The notes: generated by a model not told the origin, from the letters alone. Counted from the first letter of the stretch, positions 1 through 10,567 are shown. The stretch is 64,000 nt of DNA from Arenimonas daejeonensis (GCF_007993735.1 NZ_CP042453.1:744001-808000); one strand, 5' to 3'. Numbers and translations are program-made.

Positions 1-62
1 GCATCGAGGTCGTGGTCGAAACTTTCGTGGCCCAGGTTGGCGCCGATGTCGATCAGGTCCAT
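1..62 (-). CDS. tatD: TatD family metal-dependent hydrolase, N-terminal 20 residues only
   Basis: Only the first 20 codons lie in the window; the gene runs off the left edge. The start reads MDLIDIGANLGHESFDHD, which matches the N-terminus of TatD-type DNases (a beta strand with an IGANL-like motif followed by a metal-ligand region further on). TatD proteins are TIM-barrel metal-dependent nucleases/hydrolases. It is divergent from hrpB, with about 100 bases between the two starts. The assignment rests on a short stretch and could fit any TatD paralogue. Confidence 0.6.
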   Translation of the reverse strand, partial: MDLIDIGANLGHESFDHDLD

Positions 63-162
63 GTGCGGGGAGGCTCCGTTCCGGCCGGCGATTCTACCGG
101 CAGCGGTCGCCGGGCGAGGCATGGCGCTCGACGCGGCGCGCCGCGCTCACTAGCCTAGCGCG

Positions 163-2843
163 GTGACAACACCGTCCCGCCCCGATTTCCCGATCGCCGA
201 ACTGCTGCCGGCCCTGCTCGACAGCCTGGCGGAACATCCGCGCCTGGTGCTTGAGGCCCCGCCCGGCGCCGGCAAGACCACCCAGGTGCCGCTGGCCCTG
301 CTGGATGCGCCCTGGCGCGGCGACGGCCGCATCCTGATGCTGGAACCGCGGCGCGTGGCCGCGCGCGCTGCCGCAGGGTTCATGGCGAAGCAGCTGGGTG
401 AACAGCCCGGCGACACTGTCGGCTACCGCATCCGCTTCGAGTCGAAAGTCTCGGCGCGTACCCGCGTCGAGGTCGTCACCGAAGGCATCCTCACGCGCAT
501 GATCCAGGACGACCCCACGCTCGAGGGTGTGGCGGCGATCGTGTTCGACGAATTCCACGAACGCCACCTCGCCGGCGACCTCGGCCTGGCGCTGGCGCTG
601 GACGTGCAGGCGCAGCTGCGCGAGGACCTGCGCATCGTGGTGATGTCGGCCACGCTCGACGGCGAGAAGCTGGCGCGTTTCCTCGATGCGCCGCGCCTGA
701 CCAGCGCCGGCCGCAGTTTCCCGGTGACCACGGTGCACTTCCCCGCGCGCCGCGACGAGCCGCTGAACGCGCAGCTGCGCCGCTGTGTCGAAGAGGCTTT
801 GGCCAAACATCCCGGCGACATGCTGGTGTTCCTGTCGGGGCAGCGTGAGATCGGCGAGGCGATGGCGGCGTTGCAGTCGGTCGTGACGGACAAAGCATCC
901 CCTCTCCCCAACCCCTCTCCCACAAGGGGAGAGGGGCTTTCCGGCATTTCTCCCTCTCCCCTTGTGGGAGAGGGGCTATCGGGCATTTCTTCCTCTCCCC
1001 TTGTGGGAGAGGGGCTTTCAGGCATTTCTCCCTCTCCCCTTGTGGGAGAGGGCCGGGGAGAGGGGTCCCGGTCCCGCGAAGTCGTCCTGCTGCCGCTGCA
1101 CGGCGAATTGCCCGTCGAAGCCCAGTCCGCGGCCCTCGCCCCCGACCCGCAGGGCCGCCGCCGCATCGTGCTGGCCACCAATGTCGCGGAAAGTTCGGTG
1201 ACCCTGCCCGGCGTGCGCGTGGTGATCGACGCCGGCCTGGCGCGCGAACCCCGCTACGACCCGAACTCCGGCTTCGCCCGGCTCGACACCGTCAGCATCT
1301 CGCAGGCCTCGGCCGACCAGCGCGCCGGCCGCGCCGGCCGTGTCGCCGAAGGCTGGGCCTATCGCCTGTGGCCGCAGTCGCAGCGGCTGGAAGCCATGCG
1401 CACGCCGGAAATCGCCCAGGTCGAACTGGCCGGGCTGGCGCTGGAACTTGCCGCCTGGGGCGAAAGCACGCTGCGCTTCGTCGATGCGCCACCGGCCGGC
1501 GCGCTGGCCGCCGCCCGCGAACTGCTGCAGCGGCTCGACGCACTGGATGACGAGCAGCGCATCACCGCCTTCGGACGTGAACTGCTGGCGCTGGGCACAC
1601 ATCCGCGGTTGGCGGCGATGCTGAAGGCGCCGCGCGATCCGAAAGAACGTGCCCTGGCCTGCGACCTTGCCGCGCTGGTGGAAGCGCGCGACCCGCTGCG
1701 CGAACGCAGCGACGGCCTGGCGATGCGCTGGCAGGCACTGGCGGCCTTCAGGAACGGTCGCGCTCCCGGCCATGCCAACCGCGGCGCGCTCGCCGCCATC
1801 GACGCCGCGGCGAAACAGTGGCGCCGCCGCCTGCGCTGCGATGCCGCACCGCCCGCCGACGCGCCAGCCCATCTGCTCGGCGACCTGCTGGCGCACGCCT
1901 TCCCGGACCGCATCGCCCGCCAGCACCCGTCCGAACCACGCCGCTACCAGCTGGCCAACGGCCGCATGGCGCGCATCTTTGACGACAGCGCGGTGTTCGG
2001 CGAACCCTGGATCGTCGCCAGCGAGCTGCGTTTCGAAGCCAAGGATTCGCTGGTGCTGCGCGCCGCGCCGGCGGACGAACAGCGCCTGCAACGTGACTTC
2101 CCGCAGCGTTTTTCGAAGGCGACGTCGTGCGCTGGGACAGCAGCGCGCGGGCGCTGGTGGCGCGACGCGAGCGACGTTTCGACCGGATCACGCTGGAAAG
2201 CAAACCCGCGGGCCGGCCCGACCCCATGCTGGCCGCGCAGGCACTCACCGAGGCCGTCGGCGAACTCGGCCTGGACGCGCTGCCCTGGACCGACGGTCTG
2301 CGACAGTGGCGCGAACGCGTACGCTGCCTGCGCGACTGGATGCCCGAACTGGGCCTGCCGGACCTGTCCGACGACGCCCTGCTGGCGACGCGCGAGCACT
2401 GGCTGCGCCCCGCCTTCGCCGGCAAGGCCCGGCTGGACGCGCTGGGCGAGGACGAGCTCGGCGAGGCACTCAAGTCCGGCCTGGACTGGTCGCTGCGGCA
2501 GAAGCTCGACAGCCTGGCGCCGCGCCGCATCACCGTGCCTTCGGGCATGGAACGCGGCATCGAATACGCGCACGGCAGCGCGCCGGTGCTGGCGGTGAAG
2601 CTGCAGGAGCTGTTCGGCCTGGCCGACACCCCACGCGTCGCCGACGGGCGCGTGCCGCTGACCCTGCACCTGCTCTCTCCCGGCGGCAAACCGCTGCAGG
2701 TGACCCAGGACCTGCGCAGCTTCTGGGCCAACACCTACCCGGAAGTGAAGAAGGAAATGAAGGGCCGCTACCCGCGCCACCCCTGGCCGGACGACCCCTG
2801 GACGGCGACGGCCACGCACCGCGCGAAACCCCGCGGCACCTGA
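163..2843 (+). CDS. hrpB: ATP-dependent helicase HrpB (one frameshift; repeat insertion)
   Basis: A DEAH-box superfamily 2 helicase of the HrpB type, about 893 residues once the break is repaired. Visible motifs are Walker A (APPGAGKTT), the DEFHERH box, SAT, and the HrpB C-terminal region with SFWANTYPEVKKEMKGRYP near the end, diagnostic for this family. GTG at 163 is the start because the product begins just before the conserved first helicase strand. One T is missing in the T-run near 2108, after which the reading continues in the next frame to the stop at 2843. Between the motif FLSGQREI and LLPLHGELP there is an insertion of about 55 residues made of repeated SPLVGEGLSGI-like units, absent from the HrpB family as I know it. 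The role of HrpB in cells is poorly defined. Confidence 0.93.
901..1066. repeat. Array of four GC-rich palindromes inside hrpB
   Basis: Four palindromes of about 24 bases (arms CCCTCTCCC/GGGAGAGGG) begin near 913, 952, 991 and 1030, a 39-base period. The last three have loop CTTGTG; the first has it inverted (CACAAG). The linker is a repeated CTTTCAGGCATTTCT. The period is 13 codons, so the array is open in the hrpB frame and is translated as PSPLVGEGLSGIS units. Related palindromes occur at 20.5, 26.4 and 40.6 kb. Confidence 0.9.
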
Positions 2844-2938
2844 GGCCGGCGCCGCCTCCGCGCCCCGTTCATGTCTTTGGGTTTAGTCTTGGGCAGCAAG
2901 CCCGACACACGATCCAGTCCCCTCAACGGAGATCCGCC

Positions 2939-3351
2939 ATGAGCAAGACGAAAGAGATCGTTTCCCAGGCCATCGCCAAACTCGGCAACACCGGCACGGC
3001 CGCCAAGAAGGCCTGGGACAAGTCCGACCTCACCAGCAAGGCCAGCGCCCTGGTCGGCGCCGGTGCCAGCCTGGCCGCCGCGAAAAGGGTGGCGCCGCAG
3101 CAGTGAAGGCCGTGAAGAAACATCCGGTGGGTGCCGCCGTCGCCGCCGCCGCGCTCGCCGCGGTGGGTGCCGCCGTCTACGTCGCCAACAAGCGCAAGGG
3201 CGCGGCCGCCAAGCCGGGCTCGAAGCAGATCGCGGCGAAGAAGGCGACCGCCAAGAAAGCCGTCGCGAAAAAGGCCGCGGTGAAGAAAGCACCGGCCAAG
3301 AAGGCCGCCGCGAAGAAGGCCCCGGCCAAGAAGACCGCCGCCAGGAAGTAA
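2939..3351 (+). CDS. Histone H1-like basic protein with AKK repeats (one frameshift)
   Basis: About 137 residues after adding one A to the run near 3084. The first 50 residues (MSKTKEIVSQAIAKLGNTG) are followed by an Ala-rich hydrophobic stretch (AAVAAAALAAVGAAVYVA), then a Lys/Ala tail of AKKA and PAKK repeats to the end. Such tails are typical of bacterial H1-like proteins and AlgP-type C-termini that bind DNA nonspecifically. The Ala-rich segment ahead of the tail could be a membrane anchor, so a membrane-associated or envelope role is an alternative. ATG at 2939 follows GGAGATCCGCC, a good ribosome binding site. Confidence 0.75.
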
Positions 3352-3356
3352 ACGAG

Positions 3357-3378
3357 AAGGGCGCCTTGCGGCGCCCTT
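3357..3378 (+). terminator. Hairpin after the H1-like gene
   Basis: AAGGGCGCC, loop TTGC, GGCGCCCTT: a perfect 9-bp stem starting six bases after the stop codon. There is no U-run behind it, so termination may be weak or factor-assisted. Confidence 0.6.
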
Positions 3379-3397
3379 CCGGTTCAAGTGCAGGGGT

Positions 3398-3437
3398 CAG
3401 CGTCGGTTCTCGGGAGGTTTCCGGTAAACCGACGCTG
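3398..3437 (-). terminator. Inverted repeat at the end of the DUF885 gene
   Basis: Arms CAGCGTCGGTT and AACCGACGCTG (11 bp, perfect) are separated by 18 bases. The structure lies just beyond the likely stop codon of the leftward DUF885 gene (3444-3446), which supports that stop rather than the longer open frame. Confidence 0.5.
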
Positions 3438-3443
3438 GCCTTT

Positions 3444-5253
3444 TCACTCTTCGCTGCGCATTCCGCCTGGGTCGCGATCCAGGCATCCATGCGCGCCTCC
3501 AGCGTCGCCAGCGGCAGCGCCCCTTCGGCCAGCACCGCGTCGTGGAAGGCACGCAGGTCGAACTGGTCGCCCAGGATCGATTCAGCGCGCGCCCGCAGCT
3601 CGCTGATCTTGAGCTGGCCGATCTTGTAGGCCAGCGCCTGGCCCGGCGTGCTGATGTAGCGGTCGATCTCGTTGGCGATGTCGAGTTCGGCCTTCGGCGC
3701 GTTGGCCGCGAAGTAGTCGATCGCCTGCTGGCGCGACCAGCCCTTCGAATGCAGCCCGGTGTCCACCACCAGCCGCACCGCGCGCCACATGTCGTAGGCC
3801 AGCTGGCCCATGCGGTCGTAGGGGTCGGTGTACAGGCCCATGTCGTACCCCAGGCGTTCGGCGTACAGGCCCCAGCCCTCGACGAAGGCGGTGAAGCCGC
3901 CCTGGCGACGGAACATCGGCTGGTCCGGCATTTCCTGCGCCAGCGCGATCTGCAGGTGGTGGCCGGGCACGGCCTCGTGCAGCGACAACGCCATCATTTC
4001 CCAGCGCGGGCGTGATTCCGGCTTGTACAGGTTCACGTAGTAGTAGCCCGCGCGCAGGCCGTCGCCCGACGGGCGTTGGTAATAGGCCGTGGTGGTGTCG
4101 GGCGCGGTTTCGGCGGGGATCGGAATGATGCCGTAGGGCGTGCGCGGCAGTTTGCCGAACACTTTCACCAGTTCCGGGTCGATGCGCCGGCTCATCGCGC
4201 GGTATTCGGCCAACAGGGCCTGCGGATCGCTGTGGAAGAACTTGGGATCGGTGCGCAGGTGCGTGAAGAATGCCGACAGGTCGCCCTTGAAGCCGACCTC
4301 GTCCTTGAGCTTCTCCATTTCGGCGCGGATGCGCGCGACTTCCTGCAGGCCGATGTTGTGGATCTGGTCGGCGCTGAGGTCGGTGGTGGTGTAATAACGC
4401 GCCAGGTAGTCGTAATACGCGCGGCCATCGGGCAGGTCGCCGGTGGCGACGGATTCGGTGCTGGCCGGCAGGTATTCGGTATTGAAGAAGGTCTCGAAAC
4501 GTTCCAGCGCCGGCAGCACGACCTCGGCGATCGCGGCCCGGCCCTCGGCCTGGAACTTCGCCTGTTCGGCCGCCGACAGCGACGGCGCCATCTTGCGGAA
4601 GGGCGCGTAGAAACTGCTGTCCTCGGCCTTGGCCACGCGCTGCGCGGCGATCTGCGGCGGCACCCGCGACATCACCGCCTTCGGCGGCACCCAGCCGGTG
4701 GCGATGCCTTCGCGCATCTGGGCGATGGTCTGGTCCATCAGCCTGCCGTAGCTGCGCAGGCGGGCGATCCAGTCGGCGTAGTCCTTCGCGGTGTTGAATC
4801 GCAGGGCCGGTGCCATCTGCACCGCGGCCAGGTGCGGGCCGCCGCGCTGGTCCACCGGCATCAGGTCGTTGCGGAAGGCGAAACCGGCGATGCGGGTTTC
4901 CAGCTGGCGTTTGTAGATGGCGTGGTTGAGCTGGTCTTCCGGCGACAGCGCATTCGGATCGATCGCCAGCAGCGTGGCCAGCGAGGCGCGGGTGTCAGCC
5001 TGGTCGCGTTCGCGGGCGGCGGGGATTCATCCGGCCAGCGGTCGTTGTAGCGCGGGTCGCCGAAATAGCTGGCCATCAACGGATTGCGTTCCAGGCTGCG
5101 CTGCCAGTCGGTCTCGAACAGTTCGTGCAGGCGCGTGCTTGCCTGGCTCGAGGTCGCGGCGACGCCGGGCTCGGCGGCCATGGCGAAGGAAATGGGCGTG
5201 GCGCCGGCCAGCGCAAACATCAGCGCCCCGGTGAGCAGGGGGTGTCGGATCAT
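3444..5253 (-). CDS. DUF885 family exported metallopeptidase-like protein (frameshifted)
   Basis: About 603 residues. The N-terminus MIRHPLLTGALMFALAGATP is a signal peptide, so the protein is exported. The centre carries HEAVPGHHLQ, the HExxH-like zinc motif of DUF885 proteins, followed about 30 residues later by FVEGWGLYAERLG, which supplies the third ligand region. These are predicted zinc peptidases related to M32/M3-like folds; substrates are unknown. One C is missing in a C-run near 5018. A second shift near 3455 is inferred because the open frame otherwise runs through the terminator; one extra base gives a TGA at 3444. The C-terminal end is therefore less certain than the rest. Confidence 0.85.
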
Positions 5254-5314
5254 TCGGTGCGTACTCCGGTGAGAGGGCAATGAAGGCAGGATGCGGTGGA
5301 TCACGCGTGGCCGC

Positions 5315-6070
5315 TCATTCTTCCGCGGTGCGGCCGGCGCGCAGTGACAAGGGCCAGGATACCGGGCGGGTCCGCGCCGGTTCGCCCCAGGCGACGGCGA
5401 AATCACCGGCCAGTTCGCTCACGGGGTCGCGACCGGTTTCGCGCAGGAACCGCTGGCTTGCCGACCAGCTGCGCAGATAGGCCAGGTACTGATCCAGCGT
5501 CCAGTCCATGCGCATCGCGAATCGCGGCACGTCAGAAATCACCTCGAACGGAAACGGCAGCGCCCGGTAGCCGTTCTCCACGTGCCGGCGCTCGGGCGGC
5601 CAGTACGCACCCAGGCGGTCTTCGTAGAGGGTGTGGAATACCGCGTCCACGGCAGGGTCCACGTGCGAGAGGCCGTAACACCAGACCGCGACAACGCCAC
5701 CCGGGCGCAGCACCCGCGTGGCCTCGGCGCAGAAGCGCGCGTGGTTGAACCAGTGGTAGGCCTGGCCCACGGTGACCAGGTCGACGCTGTGGTTGTGCAG
5801 GCTGCTGGTTTCGGCCGGCTCGACCCGCCAGGTGATGCGCGGGTCCTGCGGCGCCTGGGCGATCTGCTCGGCGCTGGCGTCGCTGGCGTGCACACGGCGG
5901 AAATGGTGCGCCAGCGCCAGGCTGACCTGGCCGTTGCCGCAGCCCACGTCCCAGGCCAGCTCGTGGTGCTGGCAGGTTTCCGACAGCCATTCGAACAGTC
6001 CGCGCGGATAGGTCGGCCGGGCGGCGGCGTAGTCGGCGGCGTGGCTGGAGAAGTGGTCCTGGAAGGCCAT
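5315..6070 (-). CDS. Class I SAM-dependent methyltransferase
   Basis: An intact 251-residue protein with the Rossmann methyltransferase motif I AWDVGCGNGQVSLAL (residues about 39-53), the acidic motif II region (HASDASAEQ), VDLVTVGQAYHWF as motif III and LRPGGVVAVW as the post-motif. The family, like UbiE/Tmt1-type small-molecule methyltransferases, transfers a methyl group from SAM to an unknown acceptor. It is downstream of and oriented like rluE, 41 bases away. No signal peptide is present, so it is cytoplasmic. The substrate cannot be told from sequence. Confidence 0.88.
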   Translation of the reverse strand: MAFQDHFSSHAADYAAARPTYPRGLFEWLSETCQHHELAWDVGCGNGQVSLALAHHFRRVHASDASAEQIAQAPQDPRITWRVEPAETSSLHNHSVDLVTVGQAYHWFNHARFCAEATRVLRPGGVVAVWCYGLSHVDPAVDAVFHTLYEDRLGAYWPPERRHVENGYRALPFPFEVISDVPRFAMRMDWTLDQYLAYLRSWSASQRFLRETGRDPVSELAGDFAVAWGEPARTRPVSWPLSLRAGRTAEE

Positions 6071-6111
6071 TGGCCGATTATGCGCCCGGGTCCCGGGGCG
6101 GGCTCAAGCGC

Positions 6112-6657
6112 CTATTGCTGCAGTTCGCGCCACTGGCCGGGCGGCAGGCCCTCGAGCCGGTGCGGGCCGACGGCGATGCGCAGCAGGCGCAGGGTGGGCA
6201 GGCCGACCGCCGCCGTCATGCGCCGCACCTGGCGGTTGCGGCCTTCCGTAATCGTCAGTTCGATCCAGCTGTCGGGCACGGTCTTGCGCTGGCGCACGGG
6301 CGGGTCGCGTGGCCACAGCCAGTCGGGCGCGCCCACCAGCACCTGGGCCTTGGCCGGGCGGGTGACGCCGTCGGCCAGGGTGACGCCCGTGCGCAGCTGC
6401 GCCAGGTGTTCGTCGCCGGCCTGGCCTTCGACCTGCACCAGGTAGGTCTTGGGCCAATGGAACTTGGGCGAACTGATGCGGGCGATCAACGGGCCGTCGT
6501 CGGACAGCAGCAGCAGGCCCTCGGAATCCTGGTCGAGCCGGCCCGCGGCATAGACGCCGGGCGGCAGGGTGAACCCGGCCAGGGTCGGCCGCGGCGGCAC
6601 CGTCTTGTCGGTGAACTGGCAGAGCACGCCGTAGGGTTTGTTGAAGGCAAGTAGCAT
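6112..6657 (-). CDS. rluE: 23S rRNA pseudouridine synthase, RluE type
   Basis: An intact 181-residue RsuA/RluB/E/F-family protein without an S4 domain, the hallmark of RluE. It carries the catalytic-Asp motif GRLDQDSEGLLLLSDDG and EGRNRQVRRM near the C-terminus. In E. coli RluE makes pseudouridine 2457 in 23S rRNA. The start at 6657 (MLLAFNKPYGVL) was chosen because it opens directly on the conserved first strand; an upstream in-frame ATG would add unconserved residues. It is divergent from the ABC transporter gene. Confidence 0.9.
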   Translation of the reverse strand: MLLAFNKPYGVLCQFTDKTVPPRPTLAGFTLPPGVYAAGRLDQDSEGLLLLSDDGPLIARISSPKFHWPKTYLVQVEGQAGDEHLAQLRTGVTLADGVTRPAKAQVLVGAPDWLWPRDPPVRQRKTVPDSWIELTITEGRNRQVRRMTAAVGLPTLRLLRIAVGPHRLEGLPPGQWRELQQ

Positions 6658-6732
6658 CCGGCCAGTGTACGCCCCATGGGACACTCGCGCAGGCCGCGCC
6701 CGACGCGGCATCGACAGGAACAGGAAACCCGT

Positions 6733-8492
6733 ATGGCCCCCGACCATCCCCTGCGCCGGCTAGCCGGCTTCGCCCGCCCGTACCGGCGCAACGCCGTGCT
6801 GGCCACCGTGTTTTCGGTGCTCAACAAGATCTTCGACGTGCTGCCCGAGCTGCTGATCGGCGTGGCGGTGGACGTCGTCGTGAACCAGCAGGACTCGTTC
6901 CTGGCCGGCTTCGGCCTGCCCGATCCGCTGCACCAGCTCTACGTGCTGGTGGCGCTGACGGTGGTGATCTGGATGGCCGAATCGCTGTTCGAATACCTGT
7001 ATGCATTGAAGTGGCGCGGGCTGGCGCAGGACCTGCAACACGCGCTGCGCCAGGCGGCCTACGGCCACCTGCAGAAGCTGCCGCCGGCGCTGATCGAACG
7101 CGAACGCAGCGGCCGGCTGATGGCGCTGATGAACGAGGACGTCAACCAGATCGAACGTTTCCTCAACACCGGCGCCAACGACCTGATCCAGGTGGTGGTG
7201 AGTTCGCTGCTGGTGGGCGGCGTGTTCTTTGTGCTCACCGCCGACCTGGCGGCGCTGGCGATGTTGCCGATCCCGCTGATCCTGGTCGGCGCGTTCTGGT
7301 TCCAGAAGCGGCTGGCGCCACGCTACGCCGCCGCGCGCGAGGCCGCGGCCACCGTGTCGGCGCGGCTGAACAACAACCTGGCCGGCATGGCCACGATCCA
7401 GGCCTACACCGCCGAGGAGTTCGAGGCCGAACACCTGCGCCAGGCCAGCGACGGTTTCCGCGCCCGCAACGCCGAGGCGATCCGTTTCTCGGCGGCGATC
7501 ACGCCGGTGATCCGCATGGCGATCCTGGCGGGTTTCGTCGCCACGCTGCTGTACGGCGGCATGTTGACCTTGCGCGGCGAACTCGGCGTCGGCAGCTATT
7601 CCGCACTGGTGTACCTGACCCAGCGGCTGCTGTGGCCGCTGACGCGCCTGGCCGACATGACCGATCTCTACCAGCGCGCGATGGCGTCGGTGAACCGGGT
7701 GATGGACCTGCTGGACACGCCGGTGCCCGCGCGGGGCAGCGCCGCATTGCAAGGCAAGCCGCGCGGCGAGCTCGCGTTCGACAACGTCGGTTACGACTAC
7801 GACAACCGCCCGGCCGTGCAGGGCGTGTCGCTGCTGGTGCCGGCAGGCCAGACCGTGGCCCTGGTCGGCGGCACCGGCGGCGGCAAGAGCACGCTGCTGA
7901 AACTGCTGCTGCGTTTCCTGGATCCGGCGCGCGGGCGCATCACGCTCGATGGCGCGGACCTGGCGGGCGTGGATCCGGCGTCGCTTCGGCGCGTGGTCGG
8001 TTACGTCGCGCAGGAGCCTTTCCTCACCGACGGCAGCGTCGCCGACAACATCGCCTATGGCGAACGTGCGCCTGATCGTGCGCGGGTCGAAGCCGCCGCG
8101 CGCGCGCGGCCGAAGCGCACGCCTTCATCGCGGCGATGCCGGCCGGTTACGACAGCCCGGTCGGCGAACGCGGCGGCAACCTCAGCGGCGGCCAGCGCCA
8201 GCGCATCGCCCTGGCGCGCGCGTTGTACCGCGACCCGGCGATCCTGGTGCTGGACGAAGCCACCTCGGCGGTGGACAACGAAACCGAAGCGGCGATCCAG
8301 CATTCGCTGGCCACCGCCGCGCGCGGCCGCACCACGGTCGTGGTTGCACACCGGCTCAGCACCGTGCGCCATGCTGACGCCATCCACGTGCTGGACGCCG
8401 GTCGCATCGTCGAATCGGGCACCCATGACGAACTGGTGGCGCGCGATGGCCCCTACGCCGCGCTGTGGCGGCTGCAGACCGGTGAAAGCTGA
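6733..8492 (+). CDS. ABC transporter, fused permease and ATPase (one frameshift)
   Basis: About 586 residues: an N-terminal type I exporter membrane domain (residues about 1-310) and a C-terminal ATPase with Walker [10 protein letters not shown], signature [15 protein letters not shown], Walker [13 protein letters not shown] and H-loop [11 protein letters not shown]. It should act as a homodimer in the inner membrane exporting lipids, drugs or peptides. There is no C39 peptidase domain, so it is not a bacteriocin maturation exporter. ATG 6733 is preceded by AGGAAACCC, a good binding site. A frame change in the GC repeat near 8095-8105 splits the ATPase domain between Walker A and the signature. 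Substrate unknown. Confidence 0.9.
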
Positions 8493-8522
8493 GGCGGCGA
8501 AGGGAACGCGGTGCCACCAAAA

Positions 8523-8549
8523 GAAAGCCCTCCGCGCAGGAGGGCTTTC
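8523..8549. terminator. Bidirectional hairpin between convergent genes
   Basis: GAAAGCCCTCC, short loop, GGAGGGCTTTC between the ABC gene stop (8492) and the leftward methyltransferase stop (8570). The A-run on one side and T-run on the other make it usable in both directions. Confidence 0.8.
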
Positions 8550-8569
8550 GATCGGACCGGGCGCGGGGA

Positions 8570-9510
8570 TTACTGTGCCGGCGCGGCTTCCGCCTGCGGC
8601 TTCACGAAGCGCAGGGTCATGCGGTCGCTTTCGCCGATGGCGGCGTACTTGGCCTTGTCCGCTTCGTCGTGGCGGTTGCCCGGCGGCAGGGTCCAGACGC
8701 CGTTCGGGTGGTCCTTGGTGTCGGCCGGGTTGGCGTTGACCTCGCTCTTCTCCTCGAGCACGAAACCGGCGGCCGTGGCCAGGCCGATCACATAGTCCTC
8801 GGGCAGGTAGCCGCTGTCCTTCGCGTCGTCCAGCGTCTTGCCGGCGGCCGCGCGGTGTTCGACCACGCCCAGCACGCCACCCGGGGCCAGCACGTCGAAG
8901 AAGGCCTTGAACATCGCCGCCTCGCTGCCGTCGTTCACCCAGTTGTGCACGTTGCGGAAGGTCAGCACCACGTCGGCCGAACCCGGCTCGCCGATCACCG
9001 GTGCCTTCGGGTCGATCTCGACCAGGGTGGCGTTGCCGTACACGTCGGCGCGTGCGGCCAGCTTCTCGCGCAGCTTGGCGTTGTTCTTGGTGTAGTACTC
9101 GACCGCACGTTCGCTGCCGGCCGTCGTCGGGTCGTTGATGACGCCGGTGTAGCGGCCCTTGCCTGGGCCAGCGGCGCCAGGATCTCGGTGTACCAGCCGC
9201 CGCCCGGGCTGATTTCGACGATCTGCTGGCTGGGGCCGACGCCGAAGAAGGCCAGGGTCTCGCGGGGGTGGCGCCAGGTGTCGCGGGCGCTGTTGGCGGG
9301 ATCGCGCCAGTCGCCGGCCAGGATGGCGTCCAGCGGGTCGGTCTGGGCGTCGCGCGCGGCGGCATCGTCGGCCGGCAGCGTGGTGTCGGAGGCCGCGGCC
9401 ACGGCGTCGGCCGGGGCGTCGTTCGACGGCAGGTCCGGGCCCTGGTTGCAGGCGGACAGCAGCAGGCCGGCGGCAAGGGCGAGGGCGAGCGGGGAAGGAT
9501 TCAGGCGCAT
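8570..9510 (-). CDS. Methyltransferase-like lipoprotein (one frameshift)
   Basis: About 313 residues. The N-terminus MRLNPSPLALALAAGLLLSAC ends in a lipobox (LSAC), followed by a low-complexity linker rich in Ala and Asp. The rest resembles predicted class I methyltransferases found in the periplasm of proteobacteria: VEISPGGGWYTEILAPLA replaces the usual glycine-rich motif I and VLTFRNVHNWV fills motif IV. One G is missing in a G-run near 9165. A SAM-dependent enzyme in the periplasm would lack cofactor, so it may bind another ligand; this is inference. Convergent with the ABC transporter. Confidence 0.8.
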
Positions 9511-9638
9511 GTCGGCTCCAATGGGCTGGCGGAAAGTGCCCGGAGGCTAACACAGCGCCTGTAAAACGATTGTCCACGTACGAAGCGCGCGAGTACGCGC
9601 GGAAGGTGATCGCAACGGGTTCGCAGACGACGAAAACG

Positions 9639-10567
9639 TTACATCGCTGACGCCACGAAGTCCCCGCGTCGCCGCGCCAGGCGCAGCAACATAACGACCG
9701 CCACGGCGGTGAGCCCGATCACCAGCAGCGAACTCTCCGGACCGAACAGCCCGCCCGTCAGCCAGTCGGGCCCGGCGTAGCGGCTTTCCAGCGGCGCCAG
9801 CGCGCGCCAGTCCTCGATGCCGGAAAGCGGCACGCCGCTGAGCAGGATGGTGAAGTTCCAGGCCGCGTGGTGGGCGGCCACCACCCACAGGTTGCGTGCC
9901 AGCACGAACAGCCCGGCCCACAGCAGGCCCAGCAGGGTCACCGACACCAGCATCGCCAGCGCATCGCCGGTCCCGCCCTGCACCACGTTTTCCAGATGCC
10001 CGACACCAAAAACCACGGCCTGGGCCACCAGCGCGAACACCGTGCCCCAGGTCCGCTCCAGCACCCGGAACAGCAGGCAGCGGTAAACCAGCTCCTCCAG
10101 GAGGGCGGCGATGCCGATCAGGGCCGCCACGCCCGACAGCGCCGGCGAAAAACCGCGCCACAGCACGAGTTCGTAGGCGCCGAACGCGAACAGCAGGGCG
10201 ATCGGCAGCCCCACCATCACCATGCCCCCGCGCCACCCAGCAGCAGACGCACCGGCTGCAGCCGCAGCTCGGTCGCGGCGCGTTTTTCATGCCAGCGCAC
10301 GTAGGCCCAGTAAGCCGCCAGCGCCGCCAGCACGATGCCGACGCGCCGGAAGACGCTGAGCCACTCGGGCCCGGGCCGGAACGCCAGGTCGATCAGCGGA
10401 ACCAGGCCCAGCCGGACGGCCGCCACCGCACCCAGGACCATCACCCCGCCTAGCAGCAGCGAGACCAGCGTCCGGCCGGCGGCGCGCAGGCGCGGCCAGC
10501 GTGAAGGTCCCGGCGCCGCTGGCGCCGGCGGGAGGGGAAGGCTCGGGTCGGCGGAGTCAGGAGGCAT
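9639..10567 (-). CDS. CPBP family intramembrane protease (one frameshift)
   Basis: About 309 residues with several hydrophobic segments. It has the three CPBP/Abi motifs in order: EELVYRCLLFRVLE (EExxxR), VFGVGH (FxxxH) and HHAAWN (HxxxN). These Rce1-like membrane proteases cleave prenylated or other peptides; in bacteria many serve bacteriocin immunity or unknown processing. One G is missing in a G-run near 10218, separating a Pro-rich N-terminal part with two membrane segments from the catalytic part. The start at 10567 (MPPDSADPSLPL) leaves a 157-base divergent region shared with katG. Confidence 0.85.

Noticed and set aside
901..1066. A CRISPR array
   Set aside because: The 39-base units are uniform palindrome plus linker with no unique spacers, they lie inside an open coding frame, and no cas genes are near.
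6733..8492. The ABC transporter as exporter of the double-glycine peptide
   Set aside because: It lacks the N-terminal C39 peptidase domain and lies 47 kb away.
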